A stretch of DNA of 64,000 nt from Lachnospiraceae bacterium (GTDB taxonomy: Bacteria; Bacillota; Clostridia; Lachnospirales; Lachnospiraceae): positions 53,281 through 117,280 of the forward strand of contig JAIDHX010000013.1 in assembly GCA_029053015.1 (NCBI GenBank), given 5' to 3'. This document shows, in pieces, positions 15,343 through 23,971 of this stretch. The translations under genes were made by a program, and so were the position numbers. Position 1 is the first letter of the stretch. Each line of letters starts with the position of its first letter. Below the pieces are notes generated by a model. That model did not search any database and was not told where the DNA came from. It was given only the letters and a program-made list of their open reading frames with translations.

Positions 15343-17805
15343 TTATTCCACTCCATTTTTTGAAAGTGCCGCCACGGTGAAATTTACCTTCTCTCCCTTG
15401 TAGCCGACAGTCACCGTATCGCCGCGCTTCACCCTGCCCTGCAGGATTTCTTCCGCAAGCGCGTCCTCCACAACGGACTGCATCGCCCGCTTCAACGGGC
15501 GCGCCCCCATCTTTTTGTCGGCGTATTTCTCCACCAGATGCTCCTTGAGCGCCGGTGAAAGCTTCAGCTTCAGTTCCATCTGCGCTTCACAGCGCTTGGA
15601 AAGATTGCGGGAAAGCAAGGTTACAATTTCCTTCATATTTTCCTTTGTGAGCTGATGGAACACCATGATTTCGTCAATTCGGTTGATAAACTCAGGCTTA
15701 AAGAGTTTCTTGACCTCCTCCATGACGCCGCTCTTCATCTTCTCATAATCCTTTGCCTCGCTGGATTCTGCCGAGAAGCCCAGATTTTTGGGGTCCACAA
15801 TCCTCTGCGCGCCGGCGTTGGAAGTCATAATCAGCACCGTATTTTTGAAGCTGACTTTCCTGCCCTTGGAATCCGTGATATGCCCGTCGTCCAGCACCTG
15901 CAGAAGAACGTTGAACACATCGGGATGTGCCTTTTCTATCTCATCAAACAGCACCACGGAGTAGGGATTGCGGCGCACCTTTTCGCTGAGCTGTCCGCCC
16001 TCGTCAAAGCCGACATAACCGGGCGGGGAGCCAATCATCTTGGATACGGAGTGGCCTTCCATATACTCCGACATATCCACCCTTATCAGCGCATTTTCCG
16101 AGCCGAACATCGCCTCTGCAAGCGCCTTGCTCAGCTCTGTCTTGCCCACGCCGGTAGGACCTAAGAACAGGAAAGAGCCGATGGGCTTGCCGGGATCCTT
16201 TAAGCCGACCCTGCCCCTTCTCATAGCTCTCGCCACTGCTTTTACCGCTTCCTCCTGCCCGATAACGCGCTTGTGCAGAACGGATTCCAGTTTCAGCAGC
16301 CTCTCGCTCTCCTTCTCCGCCAGCTTGCGCACCGGTATCTTGGTCCACATGGAAACCACTTCGGCAATTTCATTTTCGCCGACCGTATATTCCCTGTTTT
16401 TCTCCTGTTCTTCCCAGCGCCGCTTCATGCTCTCATACTTTTTGAGAAGCACATCCTGCTGCCGCTTCAAATCGCCCGCCTGCTCAAAGTTTTCCATGCG
16501 GATGGAGCGCTCTATCTGCACATCCTTTTCCCGTATTTTCTTAAAAAGTTCCTGCTGTTTTTCCGGTACATGGCCGGTTTTCAGACGGACTGCTGCCGCC
16601 GCCTCGTCTATCAAATCGATCGCCTTATCCGGCAGATTCCTGTCGTTGATATAACGGTCGGAAAGCTTTGCCGCCGCCACAATCGCCTCGGGCAGTATCT
16701 TTACCTTATGATGCTCCTCGTATCTTGCGCTTATGCCGTTTAAAATCCTTATGGAAGCCTCCACATCCGGCTCCTCCACGCTGACCGGCTGGAAACGTCT
16801 CTCAAGCGCGGCATCCTTTTCCACATACTTGCGGTACTCGGCTATGGTAGTCGCGCCGATAAGCTGTATCTCGCCCCTCGCAAGAGAAGGCTTTAAAATG
16901 TTGGACGCGTCGATGGCGCCCTCCGCGCCGCCCGCACCGATGATGGTGTGCAGCTCATCCAGGAACAGAATGACGTTTCCGTCCTCCATCACCTCTTTGA
17001 TTACCTTTTTGATGCGCTCCTCAAATTCACCGCGGTATTTGCTCCCCGCAACCATGCCCGACAAATCCAGTGTGAGCACCCGCTTTTCCTTTACGGTGAA
17101 AGGAACATTCCCCGATACAATCCGCAGGGCAAGGCCTTCTACCACGGCAGTCTTGCCCACGCCCGGCTCGCCAATCAGACAGGGGTTATTTTTGGTGCGC
17201 CTGCTGAGTATCTGCACAACGCGCTGTATCTCCTCCTCCCTGCCAATCACGGGGTCTAACTTTCCCTCCTTGGCCAGCGCCGTCAAATCACGGCTGTACT
17301 GCGCCAGCGTGGAGGTATTTTTCCTGCCCTGCCTGTTTTTTGCAAGGTCTTCTTTGTAAAGCCCGCCATCCTCGCCTATGGCAATCAGAACGTCAATATA
17401 AATCTTCTGTGTGGAGATGCCCAGCGTGTTTAAAAGCCTCACCGCCACATTTTCTCCCTCTTTAATCAGAGCCATCAGAATATGCTCGGTGCCGGTCTGT
17501 CTTTCCCCGAAGCGTTCCGCCTGCTTGTGGGCGATATCCAGCACCTTCACGGCTCTCGGGGAGTAAGTCTCCCTGTCCTTGACGGATACCGGTCCGTCCA
17601 TGGAAATCAAATCCCTTATCATTTCCACGACCTGATTTTCATCTACACCGTTGTCAAACAGCACCCTCGCCGCCACACCGGTCTTCTCCTGCATGAGCCC
17701 CACTAAAATGTGCTCCGTTCCCACATAACCCTGTCTTAAGCGCTTTGCTGTTTTTTCTGCGAGTAAAAGCGCCGCACGCGCCTTATCCGTAAACTGTGAC
17801 TGCAT
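15343..17805 (-). CDS. clpC: AAA+ unfoldase ClpC
   Basis: This Hsp100 ATPase feeds substrates to ClpP. It has a double Clp_N domain (residues 1-145), AAA-1 with Walker A GEPGVGKT (about 215), a middle region with a UVR-like segment (IERSIRMENFEQAGDLKRQQ, about 415-435), AAA-2 with GPTGVGKTE (about 545) and a ClpB_D2-small C-terminus. I place the start at the ATG at 17805: GGAGG is nine bases upstream, whereas an upstream TTG is too close to it. The start overlaps the GntR stop by one base (TGATG), so translation is probably coupled. No ctsR, mcsA or mcsB is present. Confidence 0.95.
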   Translation of the reverse strand: MQSQFTDKARAALLLAEKTAKRLRQGYVGTEHILVGLMQEKTGVAARVLFDNGVDENQVVEMIRDLISMDGPVSVKDRETYSPRAVKVLDIAHKQAERFGERQTGTEHILMALIKEGENVAVRLLNTLGISTQKIYIDVLIAIGEDGGLYKEDLAKNRQGRKNTSTLAQYSRDLTALAKEGKLDPVIGREEEIQRVVQILSRRTKNNPCLIGEPGVGKTAVVEGLALRIVSGNVPFTVKEKRVLTLDLSGMVAGSKYRGEFEERIKKVIKEVMEDGNVILFLDELHTIIGAGGAEGAIDASNILKPSLARGEIQLIGATTIAEYRKYVEKDAALERRFQPVSVEEPDVEASIRILNGISARYEEHHKVKILPEAIVAAAKLSDRYINDRNLPDKAIDLIDEAAAAVRLKTGHVPEKQQELFKKIREKDVQIERSIRMENFEQAGDLKRQQDVLLKKYESMKRRWEEQEKNREYTVGENEIAEVVSMWTKIPVRKLAEKESERLLKLESVLHKRVIGQEEAVKAVARAMRRGRVGLKDPGKPIGSFLFLGPTGVGKTELSKALAEAMFGSENALIRVDMSEYMEGHSVSKMIGSPPGYVGFDEGGQLSEKVRRNPYSVVLFDEIEKAHPDVFNVLLQVLDDGHITDSKGRKVSFKNTVLIMTSNAGAQRIVDPKNLGFSAESSEAKDYEKMKSGVMEEVKKLFKPEFINRIDEIMVFHQLTKENMKEIVTLLSRNLSKRCEAQMELKLKLSPALKEHLVEKYADKKMGARPLKRAMQSVVEDALAEEILQGRVKRGDTVTVGYKGEKVNFTVAALSKNGVE

Positions 17806-18182
17806 CAGCAACGTCCTCCATAATCCTCATATATTTCATCAATCAAAGCATGCACTTCTTCTTTGGAAATATTCTTGCAGCTGCTCTTGGCAAGAATCAC
17901 CTGCAGCTCCTGCCGCAACTCTGCGATGGTTTTAAGCCGGTCTGTGTCCACCGCTACCACTGCGCCACGCCGCCTGTCCACCTTCACATAGCCCTCCTGC
18001 TTCAGCACGGTATACGCTTTGTTTACTGTGTGCATATTGATGCCGATCGCCTCCGCAAGCTGGCGCACAGAGGGAAGCTGTTCTCCTTCGCGAAACCGCG
18101 AAGTGGCGATTCCCAGTATAATCTGATTGCGCAGCTGCAGATACAGCGCTTCGTCACTGTTGAAATCTATCTCAATAATCAC
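17805..18182 (-). CDS. GntR-family regulator (YtrA subfamily) upstream of clpC
   Basis: The GTG at 18182 follows AAGGAGG by ten bases and begins VIIEIDFNSDEALYLQLRNQI, the usual start of YtrA regulators. This gives about 125 residues. A winged helix with LPSVRQLAEAIGINMHTVNKAY (about 35-56) is followed by a short C-terminal helical tail of about 50 residues instead of a ligand domain, typical of YtrA. It is coupled to clpC, and a 19-base palindrome overlaps its promoter. It probably represses its own operon, taking the place CtsR has in Bacillus. Confidence 0.88.
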   Translation of the reverse strand: MIIEIDFNSDEALYLQLRNQIILGIATSRFREGEQLPSVRQLAEAIGINMHTVNKAYTVLKQEGYVKVDRRRGAVVAVDTDRLKTIAELRQELQVILAKSSCKNISKEEVHALIDEIYEDYGGRC

Positions 18183-18206
18183 GGTACCACAACCTCCTTC
18201 CCGACT

Positions 18207-18244
18207 GTTATACAAATATTATAACAGGAAGCGCAGAGTGTCAA
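18207..18244 (-). promoter_or_regulatory. Promoter and candidate operator of the gntR-clpC operon
   Basis: On the minus strand TTGACA (18239-18244) is followed by TAATAT at 17 bases (18216-18221), or by TATAAT at 15 bases (18218-18223). GTTATAN7TATAAC (18207-18225) covers the -10 and looks like a YtrA-type operator, so the regulator would block its own promoter. Confidence 0.75.
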
Positions 18245-18254
18245 CTGCAATTTC

Positions 18255-18296
18255 AAAAAGTCCGGCGCTCCTGCGTACAGAAGTCCGGACTTTTTT
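18255..18296. terminator. Intrinsic terminator after the SH3-protein gene
   Basis: AAAAAGTCCGG pairs with CCGGACTTTTTT around a 19-base loop. It ends the leftward pur-SH3 message and separates it from the gntR promoter. Confidence 0.8.
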
Positions 18297-18313
18297 AACT
18301 GCATGTGCCGGCA

Positions 18314-19888
18314 TTATGCTTCGCCGTCTCCATCCCAGTTTAAAAACTCAAATTCAAATTCATCGTCATCAGACATAAAATTTCTGGGTTTCTTAGGCTG
18401 CGCAGCCGCTGTATTGCGCTCTAAATTTCTCGCCTCCACATCGGCTCTCGCCTGTCTTTCCAGATTGTCGCCATCCGCAGAAGAAACGGGTCTGCTTCCG
18501 GCAGTTCCTGCCTGTGTGCCCGCTGCGGGTCTTGCTCCCGCGGGCTGTGCAGGTCTCGTGCCGTCAGGGCGTGCCGCTCCCGCGGGTCTGCTTCCTTGTG
18601 ACGAAGCAGGTCTTGTGCCGTCAGGGCGTGCTGCTCCCGCAGGTCTGCCCCCTTGTGACGAAGCGGGTCTTGCCCCCGCAGGTCTGCCTCCTTGTGACGA
18701 AGCGGGTCTTGCCCCCGCAGGTCTGCTTCCGGCAGTTCCTGCCTGTGCTGCAGGGCGGGCACCAGCGGGTCTGTTTCCGGCAGGTCTCGTCTGGGAAGCG
18801 CCCGCGCTTCCCGTCGGACGCGCCGGTCTGTCGCCGCTTCTTCTTACCGGCGTCCGCTGCATATCAAAACCGTCGTCTTCCGTCATATCTTTTATTTTAA
18901 ATATCAGCAGGGTAATGCCAAGTGCCAGCACCACAAGCAGAATGGAAAGGATTACGATAACCGCCGTCTGTTTGGATACCTTGCTCTGCGCAGCCTCCAA
19001 ATCGTCTACCGCCTTGTTCCAATTTGTAAACATATCCTCAATCGGCGTTCCCTTCCCTGTAGCGTTTTCCACCAGATACCATTTACCGTCGTCCCCCTGC
19101 TTGGTGTACCAGTCATTCTCCTGTACGACAGGCTCAGCAGGCGCAGGCGGATCTACCGGTGTTTCCGGCTCCGCAGGTGTTTCCGGCTCTACAGGCAGAA
19201 GCTCACCGCCAAGTGTCACGTAATTGGAATGAACATAACCGTTCACCTCGGCATTATTCACCATAAAGCTTACCAGATACCACAAATCTCCGTTGCCGGC
19301 GGTCTTCTTGCCGTGCACGGTAAGCACCACATCCTTCTTTACAGTGGTCACAATATCCGCATCCGTCGAGCTGTCCGCCCTGACACGCACAGGCGTCGTG
19401 CTGTTGACCGATGCGCTCACCGGCTGCACTTCCTCCACGCCATCCCTGTTTACTGTCACATTTGAATTGATTTGGCTGTTATTGCTGGAAGCCGGCGTTG
19501 CAGCAGGTGTTGGTGTTGACGCAGGTGTCGTCGTCGGCGTGAAAGTGCTTGTAGCAGAGGCCGCGCTTCCATCATCCTTCTTCACCAAATCCGAGCGGAC
19601 GTAACCCAGCCTGTCAGAATCGATAAAGACATAGAACCACACATTTCCGTCAGTTCCCGTCACTTCCTCCTTGATTGTCAGTTTGTCTCCGTTCAGCACA
19701 CTTGCCAGAATCTGGCTGTTCGGATCCGCGCCGGCACGTATATTGGCAGAGGAAGCTGTCACTGTCCCTTCTACCGCCAGTACATCTCTTGCGGGCAGCA
19801 GTGCCAAAACCGCTATGCACAATAACCCGAATACCGCCGCTTTTATCCTGCTGTTCCTTCTTCTGTCTTTTTCTCCTAAGTACCTCAT
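18314..19888 (-). CDS. Membrane protein with two SH3b domains and an Arg-Pro-Ala-Gly-rich tail
   Basis: The start is taken at the ATG at 19888 behind AAGGA, giving 524 residues. A signal-peptide-like N-terminus (residues 15-38, ending VLA) is followed by bacterial SH3 domain 1 (about 40-105), a Thr/Pro-rich linker, and SH3b domain 2 (about 160-228). A Pro/Glu linker, a WYTKQGDDGKWYLV segment and a transmembrane helix (about 309-331) come next. The cytoplasmic tail of nearly 190 residues is dominated by RPAGARP and SSQGG repeats and ends in acidic FMSDDDEFEFEF. The SH3b domains probably bind peptidoglycan. The tail is basic and disordered. The role is unknown. Confidence 0.85.
   Translation of the reverse strand: MRYLGEKDRRRNSRIKAAVFGLLCIAVLALLPARDVLAVEGTVTASSANIRAGADPNSQILASVLNGDKLTIKEEVTGTDGNVWFYVFIDSDRLGYVRSDLVKKDDGSAASATSTFTPTTTPASTPTPAATPASSNNSQINSNVTVNRDGVEEVQPVSASVNSTTPVRVRADSSTDADIVTTVKKDVVLTVHGKKTAGNGDLWYLVSFMVNNAEVNGYVHSNYVTLGGELLPVEPETPAEPETPVDPPAPAEPVVQENDWYTKQGDDGKWYLVENATGKGTPIEDMFTNWNKAVDDLEAAQSKVSKQTAVIVILSILLVVLALGITLLIFKIKDMTEDDGFDMQRTPVRRSGDRPARPTGSAGASQTRPAGNRPAGARPAAQAGTAGSRPAGARPASSQGGRPAGARPASSQGGRPAGAARPDGTRPASSQGSRPAGAARPDGTRPAQPAGARPAAGTQAGTAGSRPVSSADGDNLERQARADVEARNLERNTAAAQPKKPRNFMSDDDEFEFEFLNWDGDGEA
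18530..18780 (-). repeat. Tandem coding repeats of the RPAG-rich tail
   Basis: Short GC-rich units encoding RPAGARPASSQGG and RPAGAARPDGTRPASSQG are repeated several times with few differences. Such repeats are prone to slippage, so length may vary between strains. Confidence 0.75.
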
Positions 19889-19926
19889 AATTTTCCTTTC
19901 CATGCACAATGCAAAGCACATATGCA

Positions 19927-20382
19927 TCATTCAAATTTGAAACGCTTCTCTCCCCGTTTTTCTTCTTTTCCGGTGCCATATCCCTGCAGCGAATTCTTAA
20001 TCTTCCTCTGCTCCTCCTCGAAGCGGTGATGATAATTCCTCTCACATTCAGGACACATGCTTCCGGAACGGATTTCCTTTTTACAAATCATACAGTGTAA
20101 AAAGACTTTGGATTCCGGTGAAATTTCCAGCCGCCCTTCCTTTAACATATTGCGGATAGAGCGCTGCTTCACACCGGTCGCTTCTTCTATCTGCGCCGCC
20201 GTCGCGCCCCTATGCCCTTCTATATAGAGACGGACCGTGCCATAGTCATCATAAGCAACTGCGCCGCAATCCTCGCACTGATACTCGCCAACCCCCATAA
20301 ATACCATAATCCCGCCACATTTCTCACAAGTTTTCGGTCTGTTGTATTCCTCCATTTTCAACAAATCCCTGCCCTCGTGCAT
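19927..20382 (-). CDS. Zinc-ribbon / helix-turn-helix protein
   Basis: The 151-residue soluble protein has an N-terminal zinc ribbon (CEKCGG and CEDCG, about 19-41), a helix-turn-helix segment (GATAAQIEEATGVKQRSIRNMLKEGRLEIS, read in two parts, about 60-90), a second Cys-pair knuckle (CMICKK and CPEC, about 96-113) and a charged tail. The design resembles the YvyF family of flagellar-operon proteins, but the match is at architecture level only. It may bind DNA or RNA. It sits between purD and the SH3 protein. Confidence 0.7.
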   Translation of the reverse strand: MHEGRDLLKMEEYNRPKTCEKCGGIMVFMGVGEYQCEDCGAVAYDDYGTVRLYIEGHRGATAAQIEEATGVKQRSIRNMLKEGRLEISPESKVFLHCMICKKEIRSGSMCPECERNYHHRFEEEQRKIKNSLQGYGTGKEEKRGEKRFKFE

Positions 20383-20408
20383 GTCCTCACCTCTTTCTGA
20401 AAAATAAC

Positions 20409-21686
20409 TTATGCTTCATCAATGGCTTTTCCGATGTCATGACGCATATATTTGTTGGAAAAATCTACCCACTCTGTTGCTTCATACGCTTTTCGGCGCG
20501 CCTCGTGCAGCGTAGCGCCCTTTGCCGTAATGCCGAGCACACGTCCGCCGTTTGTCACGACGCGCCCTTCGGCGTCAAATTTGCTTCCTGCATGAAAACA
20601 ATAATAGTCTTCTTTGCCATCAAAGTTGTGAAGTCCTGTGATTTCAAAACCTTTTTCATAAGAAACCGGATAGCCGTCGGAAGCAAGCACGACACAGACC
20701 GCCGCATTATCCTCAAATTCCAAATCTATTTTATCCAAAGTACCATCTATGCAGGCATCCACCACATCCAGAATATCATTCTTCATCCGGCAGAGTACCA
20801 CCTGCGCCTCAGGATCCCCGAATCTGGCGTTATACTCTAACACCTTGGGGCCTTCCTCAGTCAGCATCAGCCCGAAGAAAATGACGCCTTTAAACTCCCT
20901 TCCCTCCGCAGCCATGGCATCCACAGTCGCCTGATAAATATGTTTCCGGCAGAAATCGTCAATTTCCTTCGTGTAAAAAGGACTTGGGGAAAAATTGCCC
21001 ATACCGCCCGTATTTAAGCCCTCATCACCGTCCTTGGCGCGCTTATGATCCTGCGCGGAAGTCATGGGACAAATCGTTTTGCCATCCACAAAAGCAAGCA
21101 CGGACACCTCCCGTCCTGTCATAAACTCTTCGACTACCATGCAGTTTCCGGCGTTTCCGAAGTGCTTATCCAGCATAATCTCTTTTACACCTGCTCTTGC
21201 TTCCTCAAGTGTATTACAAATCAGCACGCCCTTTCCCAGTGCCAGACCGTCCGCCTTTAGGACAATCGGCATCTTTGCCGTCTCCAGATAGGCGAGCGCG
21301 GCATCCGGATTGTCAAAGGTCTCATACGCCGCCGTGGGAATATGGTACTTTTTCATCAAATCCTTGGAAAACGCTTTGCTTCCCTCTAAGATTGCCGCCT
21401 TTTTATCCGGTCCGAACACACGCAGTCCTGCTTCCTTTAAAACATCCGCAAGACCGCCCACAAGCGGGTCATCCGGCGCAACAAACACCAAATCCACCTG
21501 TTTTTCTTTGGCGTATGCCGCTATTTTGTCAAATTCCATAACGCCGATGGAAGGCTCGCATTCCGCTATCTGCGCGATGCCCGCATTGCCCGGCACACAG
21601 TAAAGCTTTTCCAGCCGGCTGCTTTTTCTCATGCTGGCTGCAATGGCGTGCTCCCTTCCGCCGCCGCCCACAATTAATACTTTCAT
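20409..21686 (-). CDS. purD: Phosphoribosylamine-glycine ligase PurD
   Basis: The 425-residue ATP-grasp enzyme catalyses step 2 of purine synthesis, joining phosphoribosylamine and glycine. It has the N-terminal MKVLIVGGGGREHAIA, the ATP-grasp loop KADGLALGKGVLI (about 143-155), and the catalytic HKRAKDGDEGLNTGGMG and EYNARFGDPEAQ motifs. The length is normal. Start: ATG after AAGGGATGAGG, five bases after purN. Last pur gene of the cluster. Confidence 0.97.
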   Translation of the reverse strand: MKVLIVGGGGREHAIAASMRKSSRLEKLYCVPGNAGIAQIAECEPSIGVMEFDKIAAYAKEKQVDLVFVAPDDPLVGGLADVLKEAGLRVFGPDKKAAILEGSKAFSKDLMKKYHIPTAAYETFDNPDAALAYLETAKMPIVLKADGLALGKGVLICNTLEEARAGVKEIMLDKHFGNAGNCMVVEEFMTGREVSVLAFVDGKTICPMTSAQDHKRAKDGDEGLNTGGMGNFSPSPFYTKEIDDFCRKHIYQATVDAMAAEGREFKGVIFFGLMLTEEGPKVLEYNARFGDPEAQVVLCRMKNDILDVVDACIDGTLDKIDLEFEDNAAVCVVLASDGYPVSYEKGFEITGLHNFDGKEDYYCFHAGSKFDAEGRVVTNGGRVLGITAKGATLHEARRKAYEATEWVDFSNKYMRHDIGKAIDEA

Positions 21687-21690
21687 AACC

Positions 21691-22314
21691 TCATCCCTTT
21701 CTTACATATCCGTTTTGCACCGTCAGGCGGTTGTTTGCAATATCATCTATCGCCTGCGGAAGCAGAATCCACTCCGCCTCTTCCATAACACGCCGCTGTA
21801 AGATTTCCGGCGTATCATCTTCCTCTACGCGCACTGCCTTCTGCGCGATAATCGGTCCTTCGTCCATGCCCGCATCAACAAAATGCACGGTTGCGCCCGT
21901 GATTTTTACCCCGCGCGCAAGCACTGCCTCATGTACCTTCAGCCCGTAATAGCCAACGCCGCAGAAGGAGGGAATCAGAGAAGGGTGAATGTTAATTATC
22001 TTCCCCTCAAACTCTGTTGTCATTTCTTTCGGAATCCTGACAAGAAAACCTGCCAGTACAATCAAGTCGGGAGAAAGCTCCCTCATCTTTTTCATGAACG
22101 CCGCGTGATAGCTTTCCCTGTCCGGGTAATCCTTCGGCGAAAGCAGCATCCCGGGGATTCCGTTCTCCTCTGCCCGCGTAAGCGCATAGGCTCCCGCATT
22201 GTTGCTGATAACCGCTATAATTTCCGTGTTGGTGACCTGCCCGCTCTTTACGGCGTCTAAAATCGCCTGCAGATTTGTGCCGCCGCCCGACACACATACG
22301 ACTGTCCTCAGCAT
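21691..22314 (-). CDS. purN: Phosphoribosylglycinamide formyltransferase PurN
   Basis: The 207-residue enzyme transfers formyl from 10-formyl-tetrahydrofolate to GAR. It has the N-terminal [14 protein letters not shown] phosphate loop, catalytic [10 protein letters not shown] (Asn and His), and [17 protein letters not shown] with the catalytic Asp. Its ATG overlaps the end of purM by seven bases, indicating coupling. Confidence 0.97.
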   Translation of the reverse strand: MLRTVVCVSGGGTNLQAILDAVKSGQVTNTEIIAVISNNAGAYALTRAEENGIPGMLLSPKDYPDRESYHAAFMKKMRELSPDLIVLAGFLVRIPKEMTTEFEGKIINIHPSLIPSFCGVGYYGLKVHEAVLARGVKITGATVHFVDAGMDEGPIIAQKAVRVEEDDTPEILQRRVMEEAEWILLPQAIDDIANNRLTVQNGYVRKG

Positions 22315-23333
22315 ACCGTAACTCCCTTTTCCCCTGCCTCGCAGCTTCCCACCACGTAAGGGGTCTCTCCTGCCGCTGTAATCGCCGCAAGGGTTTTATC
22401 CACATCTGCCGGTGCAACTGCAAGCACCATACCAAGTCCCATGTTATAGGTATTGTACATCATTTTTTCTTCCAGATTACCTGTCTTCTGCAAAAGCTTA
22501 AAGATGGCAGGCACCTCGTAACTTTCCTTCTTTACCACGGCATGCACGCCCTCAGGAAGCATGCGGGGAATATTTTCATAGAAGCCGCCGCCCGTAATAT
22601 GGCTTGCGCCCTTTACGGTCACACCCGCTTCCTTTATGCTCTTGAGCGCTTTCACATAAATCTTTGTGGGCGTAAGCAGCGTCTCTCCCAAAGTTGCGCC
22701 AAGCTCCTCGTAGTAGGTATCCAGACTTTCTTTTGTCATCTCAAACACCTTGCGCACCAGAGAAAAGCCGTTGCTGTGAACACCGGACGAAGCGATGCCG
22801 ACCAGGACGTCCCCCGCCTGAATATCGGCTCCCGTAATCAGATTCTTCTCATCTACAACGCCTACTGTAAAGCCCGCCAAATCATATTCTTCCTCCGGCA
22901 TCAGCCCCGGGTGCTCCGCCGTCTCGCCGCCAATCAGCGCCGCTCCTGCCTGCATACATCCTTCGGCCACGCCTTTTACGATTTCCGCAATCTTTTCCGG
23001 AATATTTTTGCCACAGGCTATGTAATCTAAAAAGAACAGCGGCTCGCCGCCCGCACAGGCAATGTCATTGACGCACATTGCCACACAGTCGATACCCACC
23101 GTATCATGCTTATCCATCAGAAAAGCAACCTTAAGCTTGGTACCTACGCCGTCCGTACCCGAAACCAGCGTCGGCTTTTCCATGTCCTTAAACGCGTTCA
23201 TGGAAAAAGCGCCCGAAAAACCGCCGATACCGCCGAGCACCTCCGGCCGCATCGTTTTTTTAACATGCTCCTTCATCAGCTCTACCGACTGATAGCCTGC
23301 CTCAATATCCACACCTGCTTTTTTGTAATCCAT
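22308..23333 (-). CDS. purM: Phosphoribosylformylglycinamidine cyclo-ligase PurM
   Basis: The 341-residue AIR synthetase has the N-terminal [12 protein letters not shown], the GVGTKLKVA segment and [12 protein letters not shown], followed by the [18 protein letters not shown] region. All are characteristic of PurM. GGAGG precedes the ATG. It lies 19 bases after purE and overlaps purN. Confidence 0.97.
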   Translation of the reverse strand: MDYKKAGVDIEAGYQSVELMKEHVKKTMRPEVLGGIGGFSGAFSMNAFKDMEKPTLVSGTDGVGTKLKVAFLMDKHDTVGIDCVAMCVNDIACAGGEPLFFLDYIACGKNIPEKIAEIVKGVAEGCMQAGAALIGGETAEHPGLMPEEEYDLAGFTVGVVDEKNLITGADIQAGDVLVGIASSGVHSNGFSLVRKVFEMTKESLDTYYEELGATLGETLLTPTKIYVKALKSIKEAGVTVKGASHITGGGFYENIPRMLPEGVHAVVKKESYEVPAIFKLLQKTGNLEEKMMYNTYNMGLGMVLAVAPADVDKTLAAITAAGETPYVVGSCEAGEKGVTVC

Positions 23334-23352
23334 TTTTCGTCATTCCTCCCCG

Positions 23353-23862
23353 TCATTTGTGCAAGTATTCTTTGTATCCGATTTCCTGAAGCTTTGCATC
23401 CTTTGCCTGCACCTGCGCTTTCAGGTTTTCACTGTATGCTTTTAACTTATCGAGCAGAGCCGCATCTGAAGTCGCCAGAATCTTTGCGGCAAGCAGCCCC
23501 GCATTGGCGCCGCCGTTGATTGCCACCGTTGCCACCGGAATACCGGAAGGCATCTGCACGATGGAATACAAGGAATCCCTGCCTCCCAGGGACGTAGTGT
23601 GCATCGGGATACCGATGACGGGCAGCGGAAAGATTGCCGCACACATACCCGGCAGATGTGCCGCCATGCCCGCTCCCGCAATAATCACTTTAAAGCCTTT
23701 TTCCTCCGCGCTCTTCGCATAGGAAAAAAATACATCCGGCTCCCTGTGCGCAGAAATAATCGTCATCTCATAAGAGATTTCCAATTCCTCCAAAATATCT
23801 GCGGCTTTCGCCATAATGGGCATATCGGAATCCGAACCCATGACAATACCTACCTGTGCCAC
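23353..23862 (-). CDS. purE: N5-carboxyaminoimidazole ribonucleotide mutase PurE (class I)
   Basis: I choose the GTG at 23862, seven bases after AGGAG, giving 169 residues. That matches class I PurE and starts VAQVGIVMGSDSD. The GSDSDMPIM loop, ISAHREP and AGAGMAAHLPGM active-site motifs are intact. No purK is next to it. The 5' leader is only about 110 bases with no purine riboswitch fold that I can see, so the group may depend on read-through from the aminopeptidase gene or on a promoter I could not place. Confidence 0.95.
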   Translation of the reverse strand: MAQVGIVMGSDSDMPIMAKAADILEELEISYEMTIISAHREPDVFFSYAKSAEEKGFKVIIAGAGMAAHLPGMCAAIFPLPVIGIPMHTTSLGGRDSLYSIVQMPSGIPVATVAINGGANAGLLAAKILATSDAALLDKLKAYSENLKAQVQAKDAKLQEIGYKEYLHK

Positions 23863-23971
23863 TTTTCTGCTCCTTTCGCTTTTCGCCTTTGTTTGAATCA
23901 CTCTTAGTTTACTAAAATTTTTCTATCGGCGCAATGCCATTTTCTTAATTTTTATATAAGATTGGCATGCT

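Noticed and set aside
18303..19223. 306-codon frame antisense to the SH3 protein
   Set aside because: Composition mirrors the Arg/Pro/Ala/Gly repeats of the true gene; the sense frame has signal peptide, domains and ribosome binding site.
23863..23971. Purine riboswitch before purE
   Set aside because: The leader is about 110 bases and I could not fold the conserved three-way junction or find its loop sequences.
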